Assembly (NCBI RefSeq): GCF_014649695.1
Contig: NZ_BMTN01000021.1
Span: 88,492-152,491 of the forward strand
Origin: Streptomyces kurssanovii
Lineage (GTDB): Bacteria > Actinomycetota > Actinomycetes > Streptomycetales > Streptomycetaceae
Length of the DNA: 64,000 nt
Direction of reading: 5' to 3'
Part shown: positions 9,543-18,172 of the stretch, piece by piece
Position numbering within the stretch: position 1 is the first letter of the stretch
Layout: each line of letters opens with the position of its first letter
Notes under the pieces: generated by a model
What the model saw: the letters and a program-made list of their open reading frames with translations, nothing else
Told to the model about the DNA's origin: nothing
Databases searched by the model: none
Made by a program: the position numbers and the translations under genes

Positions 9543-10226
9543 TCAGGCACTCGCCACCCACACGTATCGGTGCTCCGGGCGGCCGGTCTCGCCGTACCTG
9601 AGGGTCAGCCGCACCCTGCCCGCCCGCTCCAGGAGCTTCAGATAGCGCTGGGCGGTCTGCCGGCTCACGCCCGCCCGTTCCGCGATCTCCTGGGCCGACA
9701 GAGGGCCGTCGGCAGCCAGCAGCACCTGGCGGACCAGTTCCGCCGTGGTGGGGGAGTGCCCCTTGGGGAGTTCCGGCGCGATCGCCGCGGCCGACAGCGT
9801 GCCGAAGATCCGGTCGACCTCGGCCTGCTCGGCCTCGCCACCGCTGTCCAGGGCACGCCGCAACGTCGCGTACGCCTCGAGCTTGGCGCGCAGTCCGGCG
9901 AAGTTGAACGGCTTGACCAGGTACTGGAGGGCGCCGTGGCGCATCGCCGCCTGGACGGTCGCCACGTCGCGGGCGGCCGTCACCATGATCACGTCCGTCC
10001 GGTGGCCGAGCGCGCGGAGCTCGCGGACGACCGACAGCCCGTTCTCGTCCGGCAGGTAGTGATCGAGCAGGATCAGATCGACGGGCGCCTCGGCGATCCG
10101 CGCGAGCGCCTCTGCGGCCGAGTGGGCCTCCGCGACGACGCGGAAGCCCGGCACCTTGGCGACATAGGCCGCGTTGATGCGGGCGACCCGGACGTCGTCG
10201 TCCACGACCAGTACGTCGATCATCAC
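9543..10226 (-). CDS. CitB/DcuR-family response regulator
   Basis: 227 aa. The N-terminal receiver domain has DVLVVDDD, phospho-acceptor Asp in LILLDHYLPDENG, and the Lys in YLVKPFNF. The C-terminal part carries the winged helix-turn-helix of the CitB type (LSAQEIAERAGVSRQTAQRYLKLLERAGRV). It pairs with the DcuS/CitA kinase upstream: its GTG start at 10226 overlaps the kinase stop (GTGA), and an ATG three bases later is also possible. Such regulators usually switch on uptake or metabolism of C4-dicarboxylates or citrate, and the nearby ActP-like symporter is a plausible target. Confidence 0.9.
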   Translation of the reverse strand: MMIDVLVVDDDVRVARINAAYVAKVPGFRVVAEAHSAAEALARIAEAPVDLILLDHYLPDENGLSVVRELRALGHRTDVIMVTAARDVATVQAAMRHGALQYLVKPFNFAGLRAKLEAYATLRRALDSGGEAEQAEVDRIFGTLSAAAIAPELPKGHSPTTAELVRQVLLAADGPLSAQEIAERAGVSRQTAQRYLKLLERAGRVRLTLRYGETGRPEHRYVWVASA

Positions 10227-11947
10227 GCCTGCCGGACCTCTCGTGCGCCGCCCGCCCCAGCCGGTGCGCCGGTCTCTCCCGGATCCGGTGCGTCGAGCGG
10301 TCGGGGAATCCGCCGGAGGTCCTCGTCCGGGCCGGTCTCGGCCAGGGCGTCGGGCAGTACGACGACGAACTCGGCGCCCTTGGCGGCCGACTCGCGGACC
10401 GTGGCGCTACCGCCCTGACGTTCGGCGAACCTGCGGACCAGCGGCAGCCCCAGGCCGCGCTTGCCGTGGGCCGGCAGTTCCTTGGTGGTCCATCCCTCGG
10501 TGAAGATCAACTCGCGGTGTTCGGCCGGGACACCGGGACCGCTGTCGGCGACCCGGAGGATCACCGTGCTGCCGACGGTGTGCAGCTCGACCTCGATCCG
10601 AGGGTCCGGTGTGCCCGCTGCCGCGTCCAGCGCGTTGTCGACCAGATTGCCGACCATCGTCACCAGTCCGCGCGGATCGACCAGCCGGTCGGGCAGCAGG
10701 GTGGCCGGGGCGATCCGCAGCGACACCCCGCGCTCCGCCGCGACCGTCGCCTTGCCGACGAGCAGCGCCGCGAGCAGCGGATCGTGGATCTTCTCCGTGA
10801 CCTGCTCCGCGGTGGCCCGGTGCACCCCGACCACCTCGGTGACGAATTCCACCGCCTCCTCGTGCATCTCCAGCTCCAGCAGACCGAGCAGGGTGTGCAA
10901 GCGGTTGGCGTGCTCGTGGTCCTGCGCGCGCAGAGCGTCGATCAGCCCACGGGTGGAGTCGAGTTCCCGGCCCAGCTGCTCCAGTTCGGTGCGGTCGCGG
11001 AGGGTGACGACCGCGCCGCCGTCGTCGGTCGGCATCCGGTTGGCGACGAGGACCCGGCTGCCCCGTACCGTCAGCAGGTCGTCGCCGCTCACCCGGCCCG
11101 CCAGGACGTCACTGGTGCGTCCCTCGCCCAGCACCTCGTCCAGCGGCCGTCCGGTGGCCTCAGGCCCCACCCCGAGCAGCCGCTGTGCCTCGTCGTTCAG
11201 CAGCCGCACCCGCCCGGCAGCGTCCAGGGCGACGACGCCTTCCCTGATGCCGTGCAGCATCGCCTCGCGCTCGGCGAGCAGGGCGGAGATGTCGGAGAAG
11301 GCCAGGTCGTGGGTCTGCCGCTGGAGCCTGCGGGAGATCAGGTACGCGGCGAGCGCCCCCACGGCCAGTGCGCCGCCGGCGTAGGCGAGCAGGCCCGGGA
11401 TCGCCGCCAGCAGCCGGGCCCGCACGCTGTCGTACTCGATGCCGACGGACACCGCGCCGACGATCCGGCCGTCCTCGTCGCGCAGCGGCACCTTGCCACG
11501 GGCGGAACGGCCGAGCGTGCCGCTGTCGATCTCCATCACGTCCCGCCCGGCCAGCGCCTCGCTCGGGTCGGTGGAGACGATCCGGCCGATCTGGGCGGGG
11601 GAGGTGTGGGACCAGCGCACGCCGCGCCAGTCCATGATCACGATGTACTCGGCGCCGGTGGCCTGCCTGATCCGTTCGGCCTCCGCCTGGACCGGGCCGT
11701 CGGCGGTCGGCCGGGAACCGGTCACGTCCTCGGCGAGCTCGGGTGACGCCGTGGTCTCCGCGATGGCGAGCGCGCGGCGCATCGCCTGGTCGTCGAGCTG
11801 GGCGCTGAGCGGGGCGAGGAAAAGGCCGGTGGCCAGCGCGATGACCCCGGTGACGATCGTCAGCTGCATCAGCAGTACCTGTGAGAAGACCCGCTGCGGC
11901 CAGCCGAACCGCCGTCGCCGGGCGGGAGCGGTCGGAACGGGACTCAT
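10223..11947 (-). CDS. DcuS/CitA-family sensor histidine kinase
   Basis: 574-aa inner-membrane sensor. One transmembrane helix near residues 20-45, then an extracytoplasmic PAS-like (sCache) domain with the family signature around GTLGRSARGKVPLRDEDGRIVGAVSVG, a second transmembrane helix (LLAYAGGALAVGALAAYLI), a cytoplasmic PAS domain (GIREGVVALDAAGRVRLLNDEAQ), a phosphoacceptor helix with RAQDHEHANRLHTLLGL, and an ATPase domain with NLVDNALDAA, DSGPGV and GKRGLGLPLV. It probably senses an extracellular carboxylate. It forms a two-gene operon with the following regulator. Confidence 0.92.
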   Translation of the reverse strand: MSPVPTAPARRRRFGWPQRVFSQVLLMQLTIVTGVIALATGLFLAPLSAQLDDQAMRRALAIAETTASPELAEDVTGSRPTADGPVQAEAERIRQATGAEYIVIMDWRGVRWSHTSPAQIGRIVSTDPSEALAGRDVMEIDSGTLGRSARGKVPLRDEDGRIVGAVSVGIEYDSVRARLLAAIPGLLAYAGGALAVGALAAYLISRRLQRQTHDLAFSDISALLAEREAMLHGIREGVVALDAAGRVRLLNDEAQRLLGVGPEATGRPLDEVLGEGRTSDVLAGRVSGDDLLTVRGSRVLVANRMPTDDGGAVVTLRDRTELEQLGRELDSTRGLIDALRAQDHEHANRLHTLLGLLELEMHEEAVEFVTEVVGVHRATAEQVTEKIHDPLLAALLVGKATVAAERGVSLRIAPATLLPDRLVDPRGLVTMVGNLVDNALDAAAGTPDPRIEVELHTVGSTVILRVADSGPGVPAEHRELIFTEGWTTKELPAHGKRGLGLPLVRRFAERQGGSATVRESAAKGAEFVVVLPDALAETGPDEDLRRIPRPLDAPDPGETGAPAGAGGAREVRQA

Positions 11948-12000
11948 GCCTAGGAACGGTAAGGGCAGCCGTCCGCTTTCCGAAATTGTGGGCTCCTCGC

Positions 12001-12028
12001 GAATGGCTTGCGCTTCCTGCGGCCATTC
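12001..12028. promoter_or_regulatory. Short inverted repeat upstream of the CitA-like kinase gene
   Basis: GAATGGC (12001-12007) and GCCATTC (12022-12028) form a 7-bp inverted repeat with 14 bp between arms, about 55 bp before the kinase start. It could be an operator for the cognate regulator; this is only a positional inference. Confidence 0.25.
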
Positions 12029-12110
12029 TCATTTTCCCGCCAGTGCGCATGAAAGCCCCTGGTGTCGGCCAACGCTCGGCGGGTCAGGAGTGCGAGGCAG
12101 CCGGGAGGGG

Positions 12111-12416
12111 GCTGCCATCTCCGCGGACAAGGTGTTCCGGGGCATCCGCGTCAGCAATGCCGACATCGTCGACCCGACGTACAGCGGCATCATGTTCCAG
12201 ACCAAGTACGAAGGAGGACAACCGGAGTTCCCGATCAAGGACACCGTCTTCACCGACATCTCGATATCAGGCGCCCGCAAGAGCGGTGACGGCTTCGACG
12301 CCAAGTCCGGCTTCGGTCTCTGGGCGAACGAGATGCCCGAGAGCGGACAGGGCCCGGCGGTCGGCGAGGTCACCTTCAACGGCCTGCGGCTCAGCGGCAA
12401 CGCGCAGGACATCAGG
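12111..12416 (+). pseudogene. C-terminal fragment of a parallel beta-helix glucanase (GH87 mycodextranase-like)
   Basis: In one frame this stretch encodes AAISADKVFRGIRVSNAD, IVDPTYSGIMFQTKYEGG, FTDISISGARKSGDGFDAKS and GFGLWANEMPESGQGPAVGE, ending NGLRLSGNAQDI. I recognise this as resembling the C-terminal end of secreted alpha-1,3-glucanase/mycodextranase beta-helix proteins. There is no start, signal peptide or catalytic part; the open frame upstream overlaps the CitA kinase gene on the other strand. It stops being recognisable at about 12413, exactly where a LacI-type sequence begins in another frame. It is a remnant, not a functional gene. Confidence 0.55.
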
Positions 12417-13380
12417 GGCCACGGTCAGCCGGGTCCTCAACGGCAAACCAGGGGTCTCCGAGGCCACCCGCCAGTCCGTGCTGACAGCCCTGGACGTCCT
12501 CGGCTACGAGCGGCCCACCCAGCTGCGGGGCGAGCGGGCGCGGCTCGTCGGGCTCGTGCTGCCCGAACTGCAGAACCCGATCTTCCCCGCCTTCGCCGAA
12601 GTCATCGGCGGGGCGCTGGCCCAGCAGGGCCTCACGCCCGTGCTGTGCACGCAGACCAAGGGAGGCGTCTCAGAAGCCGACTACGTGGAGCTGCTGCTCC
12701 AGCAACAGGTCTCCGGCGTGGTGTTCGCCGGAGGCCTGTTCGCGCAGGCGGACGCCCCGCACGACCACTATCGGCTGCTCGCCGAGCGGCGGATTCCTGT
12801 CGTGCTCGTCAACGCCTCCATAGACGGCCTCGACTTCCCGTGCATCTCCTGTGACGACGCCGTCGCCGTGGAGCAGGCGTGGCGGCACCTCGCCTCGCTC
12901 GGCCACGAGCACATCGGCCTCGTCCTCGGCCCCGGCGACCATGTGCCCTCACGCCGCAAGCTGGCGGCCGCGCAGGCAGTGGCGGAGGCGGCCGGGACGG
13001 AACTGCCGGAGGAGTACGTCGAGCGCTCGATGTTCTCCCTCGAGGGCGGTCAGGCCGCGACCGGTCGGCTCCTGGGGCGGGGCGTCACCGGAATCATCTG
13101 CGCGAGCGACCCGCTCGCGCTCGGCGCGGTACGCGCCGCCCGGCGGCGCGGGCTCGCCGTCCCCGGCGACGTGTCGGTCGTCGGCTTCGACGACTCGGCG
13201 TTCATGAACTGCACGGAGCCGCCGCTGACGACGGTACGGCAGCCGATCGAGGCGATGGGGCGGGCGGCGGTCGAGCTGCTGACCGCGCAGATCCAAGGGG
13301 GCGAGGTGCCGCCCGGGGAGCTGCTGTTCGAGCCGGAACTGGTGGTACGGGGGTCGACGGCGCAGGTGCGGCGAGGCTAG
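12417..13380 (+). pseudogene. LacI-family transcriptional regulator lacking its N-terminal helix
   Basis: About 321 codons of a LacI/GalR regulator, beginning inside the helix-turn-helix (ATVSRVLNGKPGVSEATRQ). The preceding 15-20 residues, which hold the start codon and first recognition helix, are absent. The hinge and the periplasmic-binding-like effector domain are complete: LVGLVLPELQNPIFPAFAEV, the GVVFAGG and VVLVNASIDG segments, ISCDDAVAVEQAWRHLASLGHEHIGLVLG, GIICASDPLALGAVRAARRRG and VVGFDDSAF. The nearest in-frame start is GTG 12478, which would give a protein without DNA-binding capacity. The upstream junction with the beta-helix remnant at 12410-12420 looks like a deletion endpoint. 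Confidence 0.8.
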
Positions 13381-14274
13381 CGCCGGCGGCGTTGCGCCTG
13401 CGGCGGGCGTTCCGCCCGCCCCTTCCCGCTGTGTCGAGGTGCGGCTCCGCCGCGTGGGGGCTCCGCCCGGACCCGGCACCGCGCTCCGCGCGGTATTTAC
13501 GGGGGCTCCTCCCCCTACGCCTGGCGGCGTGGGGGACCCCCACCGGGCACCCGCGCCTCAAACGCCGGCGAGGCTGGAGTTGCCCGGTGATGCCGGAGCC
13601 GCTGGCAGGGCCTGAGTTGCCGGCGTGGCTGATTTCGCGCAGCGATGGCTCCGCCGCCAGGGCGCGGGTGGGAGTGCCGTGCAGCGGCTTTCCAGCCCGC
13701 CTGGGGGCACCTCCCACGGACGCCAGGCGTAGGGGGAGATTGCGGGCACCGCGCGACCCGGACGTCGAACAGGTCGGCGGTCATCTCCTCGATCCGCACC
13801 GGCCGGCCCGCGGCGCTGGTCCGCCCGCCTTCCGCCGCCGCTGTTCAGCCGCTGGATCCCCATGGCGCTGCTCCAGCACCTGCGGACCGGCGGGCCGCCT
13901 GCTCGGGCGCGTTCAGCACCGCGCACAGCACCGGCACCACCGCGGCCGCGTCACCTTCGACAGCCCACAGGGCGCCTGCGGCGGCCCTGGCGCCGGCGAA
14001 GGCGGCGACGCCCGCGAACCATCGGAGCGCGGTACGCCGCCCGCAGGGCGGTACGGGGTCCGGGGCTTGCCCCGCCACGCGGCGGAGCCGCACATCGGTA
14101 CAGCGGGAAGGGGCGGGTCGGAGAAGGCGCGGGGTCGGAAACGCCCGCGCAGCGGCCCAGACACCCGTGTGCCGCGAATTTGCGGCACCCGCGCTGCATC
14201 TTGCGCGCACCGGCCGTTCCGGCCGGCCCATATCCTGGGACACCCAAGCGCAGCGAAGCCCCGGAGGTGCCGTC
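13381..14274. repeat. Mosaic inverted-repeat region (copy A of a dispersed intergenic repeat)
   Basis: Nearly 900 bp without a credible gene. Outer arms: 13415-13432 and 14100-14117 are 18-bp perfect inverted repeats (CCCGCCCCTTCCCGCTGT), extended by a second 18-bp perfect pair at 13439-13456 and 14076-14093. A nested pair near 13511-13540 and 13695-13740 shares CTCCCCCTACGCCTGGCG-like sequence in opposite orientation. Segments such as CCTCAAACGCCGGCGAGGCTG (about 13556-13576) recur in inverted orientation near 37346-37366. This is the type of mosaic palindromic repeat found in Streptomyces intergenic DNA; mobility is not shown. Confidence 0.7.
13850..14040 (-). pseudogene. Possible HEAT-repeat protein remnant
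   Basis: Inside the inverted-repeat region the minus strand encodes ARAAAGALWAVEGDAAAVVP followed by VLCAVLNAPEQ, which resembles one or two HEAT helical repeats. No start, no Shine-Dalgarno and no continuation in the same frame are visible. The similarity is short and could be coincidental. Confidence 0.2.
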
Positions 14275-15444
14275 TTGAGCACGTCGCAGATCCCCGTCAT
14301 CGTCCTCGCGGGCTTTCTGGGATCCGGTAAGACGACCTTGCTCAACCACCTGCTGCGGACCAGCCGCGGCACCCGGATCGGCGCGATCGTCAACGACTTC
14401 GGGTCGATCGAGATCGACGCGATGACGGTGGCCGGACAACTCGGCGACTCCACCGTCTCCCTCGGCAACGGCTGCCTCTGCTGTGCCGTCGACGCGAGCG
14501 AGCTGGATGTCTTCCTCGACAAGCTCACGCGGCCGGCCGTCGGCCTCGATGTGATCGTCATCGAGGCGAGCGGACTCGCGGAACCGCAGGAGCTCGTGCG
14601 GATGTTGCTGGCCAGCGAGAACGAACGGATCCTGTACGGCGGTCTCGTCGAGGTGGTCGACGCGGCCGAGTTCGAGCAGACCCGTGCACGCCACCCGGAG
14701 ATCGACCGGCACCTCGGCGTCGCCGACCTGGTCGTACTGAACAAGGCCGACCGGGTCGGTGAGACCACCCTGCGCGGGCTGCGGGAGCGGATCACCGGTC
14801 TCGCCGGCCGGGCCGCGGTGATCCCGGCGTCGTACGGGCGCGTCGACGCCGAGCTGTTCTTCGAACCCCGCCCGCCGTCGGAGCGCGTGGGCCAACTCTC
14901 CTTCGACGATGTCCACGACGACGACCATGAAGCCCACGCCCCCGACTGCGGCGGCACCGGTCACGGCGGCCACCTGCACGCCACCTACGAGAGCGCCTCG
15001 TTCACCTCGGACGACCCGCTCCATCCGCGCCGGCTGCTGGACTTCCTCGACTCACGGCCGGAGGGCCTCTACCGCATCAAGGGGTTCGTCGACTTCGGCG
15101 CCCTCGATCCCCGTAACCGCTACACCGTCCACTCCGTCGGCAGGTTCCTGCGTTTCCGTCCCGAGCCCTGGCCGCCGGGTGACGGCGGGCGGCGGACGCA
15201 GCTGGTGCTCATCGGGTCGGGCATCGACGCCCCTGCCCTGCTGGCGGGACTGGACGACGCCCGCGTCACCGGCGCCCAGGACGCCCCGGAGGAGCACAGC
15301 ATGTGGGGAATCCTGCGCTTCGTCCGCGACGAGACCTCGGACGAACCGTCAGACCTCCGGTCCGGCATCCCGTCCGACGACCCGTCCGACGACCCGTCCG
15401 ACCACCCGTTCGAGGATCTCCTGGCGAGCGACCGTCCGGACTGA
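14275..15444 (+). CDS. CobW/COG0523-family GTP-binding metal-chaperone-like protein
   Basis: 389 aa. G3E-class GTPase that in characterised relatives delivers a metal ion, often under zinc limitation. Walker A is GFLGSGKTTLLNHLL (about residues 13-27), followed by GNGCLCC, the CxCC metal site of the family, then VIEASGLAEPQ and the NKAD base-recognition motif. A His/Asp-rich linker (HDDDHEAHAPDCGGTGHGG) could bind metal. The CobW C-terminal domain (RRLLDFLDSRPEGLYRIKGF) is complete. The tail holds short PSDD repeats encoded by a 12-bp tandem repeat near 15376-15405. Start is TTG 14275 with GGAGG 8 bp upstream. It faces parC and stands alone, so the partner metalloenzyme is unknown. Confidence 0.88.
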   Translation: MSTSQIPVIVLAGFLGSGKTTLLNHLLRTSRGTRIGAIVNDFGSIEIDAMTVAGQLGDSTVSLGNGCLCCAVDASELDVFLDKLTRPAVGLDVIVIEASGLAEPQELVRMLLASENERILYGGLVEVVDAAEFEQTRARHPEIDRHLGVADLVVLNKADRVGETTLRGLRERITGLAGRAAVIPASYGRVDAELFFEPRPPSERVGQLSFDDVHDDDHEAHAPDCGGTGHGGHLHATYESASFTSDDPLHPRRLLDFLDSRPEGLYRIKGFVDFGALDPRNRYTVHSVGRFLRFRPEPWPPGDGGRRTQLVLIGSGIDAPALLAGLDDARVTGAQDAPEEHSMWGILRFVRDETSDEPSDLRSGIPSDDPSDDPSDHPFEDLLASDRPD

Positions 15445-15507
15445 CCCGCGAGGGATCGGCCCGGACGGCCCTGGTTCCGACGTCACGAAGACGTGGCAGG
15501 CACCGCC

Positions 15508-17958
15508 CTAGCTCGCCGGGCCCGCCAGTACCGCCACCGGCGACGCGAGAGGCGTGCCGGAGCCGTCCCGCCGGGGGTCCATCTCCGGCAGCTCCGCGGG
15601 CTCGCCGTTCTTCTGCGCCGCTCTGGCAGGCGCCGCGCCCGCCCAGGCCAGGAGCAGCATGTCCTCGCCCTTCAGGAAACGCTGGCAGCGCACGCCGCCC
15701 GTGGCCCGCCCCTTGCGGGGGTACTGGTCGAACGGTGTCAGCTTCGCCGTCGCGATCGAGTCGTCCAGCGTCCCGTGCGAACCCGCGACGGTGAACACCA
15801 CCGCCTCGCCCGCCGGATCCACCGCCGTGAACGAGATGACCTCGGCGCCTTCGGCGAGTTTGATGCCGGTCATGCCGCCCGCCGGGCGGCCCTGCGGCCG
15901 CACCTGGGAGGCCGGATAGCGCAGCAGCTGGGCGTCGGAGGTGATGAAGACCAAGTCCTCATCGCCGGTGTGGAGCTCGGCGCCGCCGACGATCCGGTCC
16001 CCCTCCTTGAGGGTGATGACCTCCAGCTCCTCCTTGTTGGCGGGGTAGTCGGGCACCACACGCTTGACCACGCCCTGGAGCGTGCCGAGCGCGAGGCCCG
16101 GCGACGATTCGTCGAGCGTCGTCAGACAGACGAGGGTCTCGTCGGCCTCGAGCGAGAGGAACTCGGCGACCGGAGCGCCTCCGGCGAGGTTCGGCGTGGT
16201 GGCCGTGTCCGGCAGCTGGGGCAGATCGATCACCGACAGACGCAGCAGCCGCCCGGCGGACGTCACCGCGCCCACCTCGCCGCGCTGCGTCGTGAGCACG
16301 GCGGAGACGATCACGTCGTGCTTGGAGCGCCGGCTGCGTCCGTCGACCAGCGGCTCCCCGGTGGCCGTGCGGGCCAGCAGGCCGGTGGAGGAGAGCAGCA
16401 CCCGGCACGGGTCGTCCGCCACCTGGAGCGAGGCCGCCGGCGCGGGCGTGCCCGCGGACTCCAGCAGCACCGTGCGCCGCGGGGTGCCGAACTTCTTGGC
16501 CACGGCGGCCAGTTCGGAGGAGACCAGCTTGCGCAGCTCGGCGTCCGACTCGAGGATGCCGGTCAGCTCGTCGATCTCGCCGTTCAGTCGGTCGCGCTCG
16601 CTCTCGAGCTCGATCCGGTCGAACTTGGTGAGCCGGCGCAGCGGGGTGTCGAGGATGTACTGCGTCTGGATCTCGCTCAGCGAGAAGTGCTCGATCAGCC
16701 GCTCCTTGGCCTGGGCCGAGTTGTCGCTGGAGCGGATGAGCCGGATGACCTCGTCGATGTCGAGGAGGGCGACGAGCAGGCCCTCGACCAGGTGCAGCCG
16801 GTCCCGGCGCTTGGTCCGACGGAACTCGCTGCGCCGGCGGACGACGTCGAAGCGGTGGTCGAGGTAGACCTCGAGCAGTTCCTTCAGCCCGAGCGTGAGC
16901 GGCTGGCCGTCGACCAGGGCCACGTTGTTGATGCCGAAGGACTCCTCCATCGGCGTCAGCTTGTAGAGCTGCTCCAGGACGGCCTCGGGGATGAAGCCGT
17001 TCTTGATCTCGATGACCAGGCGCAGGCCGTGCTGCCGGTCGGTGAGGTCCTTGACGTCGGCGATGCCCTGGAGCTTCTTCGACCCGACCAGGTCCTTGAT
17101 CTTCGCGATGACCTTCTCCGGGCCGACCGCGAAGGGCAGTTCCGTGACGACCAGGCCCTTGCGGCGGGCGGTGACGTTCTCCACGGAGACCGTGGCACGG
17201 ATCTTGAACGTGCCGCGGCCGGACTCGTACGCGTCCCTGATGCCGGTCAGGCCGACGATGCGGCCGCCCGTCGGCAGGTCGGGGCCCGGCACGTGGCGCA
17301 TCAGCGTCTCGAGGTCCGCGCCGGGGTGTCTGATGAGGTGGCGCGCCGCCGCGATGACCTCGCCCAGGTTGTGCGGGGGCATGTTGGTGGCCATGCCGAC
17401 CGCGATGCCGGACGCGCCGTTCACCAGGAGGTTCGGGTAGGCGGCGGGCAGCGCGACGGGCTCGCGCTCCTGGCCGTCGTAGTTGGACTGGAAGTCGACC
17501 GTGTCCTCGTCGATCGACTCGGTCATCAGGCTGGTGGCGTCGGCCATCCGGCACTCGGTGTACCGCATGGCGGCCGGCGGGTCGTCGTTGCCCAGGGAGC
17601 CGAAGTTGCCGTGGCCGTCGACCAGCGGCAGGCGCATCGAGAACGGCTGCGCCATGCGCACGAGGGCGTCGTAGATGGAGGCGTCGCCGTGGGGGTGCAG
17701 TTTGCCCATGACTTCGCCGACGACGCGCGCGCACTTCACATAGCCGCGGTCGGGGCGCAGGCCCATCTCGTTCATCTGGTAGACGATGCGGCGGTGCACC
17801 GGCTTCATGCCGTCGCGTGCGTCCGGAAGGGCCCGGGAGTAGATCACCGAGTACGCGTACTCGAGGAAGGAGCCCTGCATTTCGTCCACCACGTCGATGT
17901 CGAGGATGCGCTCCTCGAAGTCGTCCGGCGGTGGGGTCTTCGTGCTGCGGCGGGCCAT
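15508..17958 (-). CDS. parC: DNA topoisomerase IV subunit A (ParC)
   Basis: 816-aa cleavage subunit that partners ParE for chromosome decatenation. The winged-helix/tower region has GMKPVHRRIVYQM, the quinolone-determining segment HPHGDASIYDALVRMAQPF with the Ser retained, and the active-site Tyr in AAMRYTECRM (about residue 130). The coiled-coil and C-gate region (LSLSEIQTQYILDTPLRRL) and a beta-pinwheel C-terminal domain follow; I see no GyrA-box glutamine-rich motif. The frame is open to 18045, but ATG 17958 (MARRSTKTPPPDDFEE) has a GAAGGAG sequence upstream. It converges on the GTPase gene and diverges from the M16 peptidase operon. Confidence 0.94.
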   Translation of the reverse strand: MARRSTKTPPPDDFEERILDIDVVDEMQGSFLEYAYSVIYSRALPDARDGMKPVHRRIVYQMNEMGLRPDRGYVKCARVVGEVMGKLHPHGDASIYDALVRMAQPFSMRLPLVDGHGNFGSLGNDDPPAAMRYTECRMADATSLMTESIDEDTVDFQSNYDGQEREPVALPAAYPNLLVNGASGIAVGMATNMPPHNLGEVIAAARHLIRHPGADLETLMRHVPGPDLPTGGRIVGLTGIRDAYESGRGTFKIRATVSVENVTARRKGLVVTELPFAVGPEKVIAKIKDLVGSKKLQGIADVKDLTDRQHGLRLVIEIKNGFIPEAVLEQLYKLTPMEESFGINNVALVDGQPLTLGLKELLEVYLDHRFDVVRRRSEFRRTKRRDRLHLVEGLLVALLDIDEVIRLIRSSDNSAQAKERLIEHFSLSEIQTQYILDTPLRRLTKFDRIELESERDRLNGEIDELTGILESDAELRKLVSSELAAVAKKFGTPRRTVLLESAGTPAPAASLQVADDPCRVLLSSTGLLARTATGEPLVDGRSRRSKHDVIVSAVLTTQRGEVGAVTSAGRLLRLSVIDLPQLPDTATTPNLAGGAPVAEFLSLEADETLVCLTTLDESSPGLALGTLQGVVKRVVPDYPANKEELEVITLKEGDRIVGGAELHTGDEDLVFITSDAQLLRYPASQVRPQGRPAGGMTGIKLAEGAEVISFTAVDPAGEAVVFTVAGSHGTLDDSIATAKLTPFDQYPRKGRATGGVRCQRFLKGEDMLLLAWAGAAPARAAQKNGEPAELPEMDPRRDGSGTPLASPVAVLAGPAS

Positions 17959-18172
17959 CGCGGCTGCTGCTCCTTCACGTACCAGTTGGGCGTCTGACGC
18001 CGACCATTGTGGACCGTCCCGCTGACAACACCGACCGCGACCCATGTTCGACCCCGCCCCGCGGGTGGAACGGCGCAGATCGCGGCCCGGGAACTTCGCC
18101 AGGTGTCAGCGCGCTTGCATACAGTGGCAGGTCTGGCAGCACCTCTTAGTTTTCGCGATCGAAGGGACGTAC

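Noticed and set aside
9492-9546. Terminator between the ActP-like and CitB-like genes
   Set aside because: CTGACGC and GCGTCAG pair across the two stop codons, but the stem is only 7 bp and the loop is long, so I did not annotate it.
15370-15405. 12-bp tandem repeat as a possible regulatory iteron
   Set aside because: It lies inside the GTPase reading frame and encodes a PSDD repeat.
15493-17997. 834-aa open frame on the plus strand
   Set aside because: It is a shadow of parC on the other strand and shows no domain.
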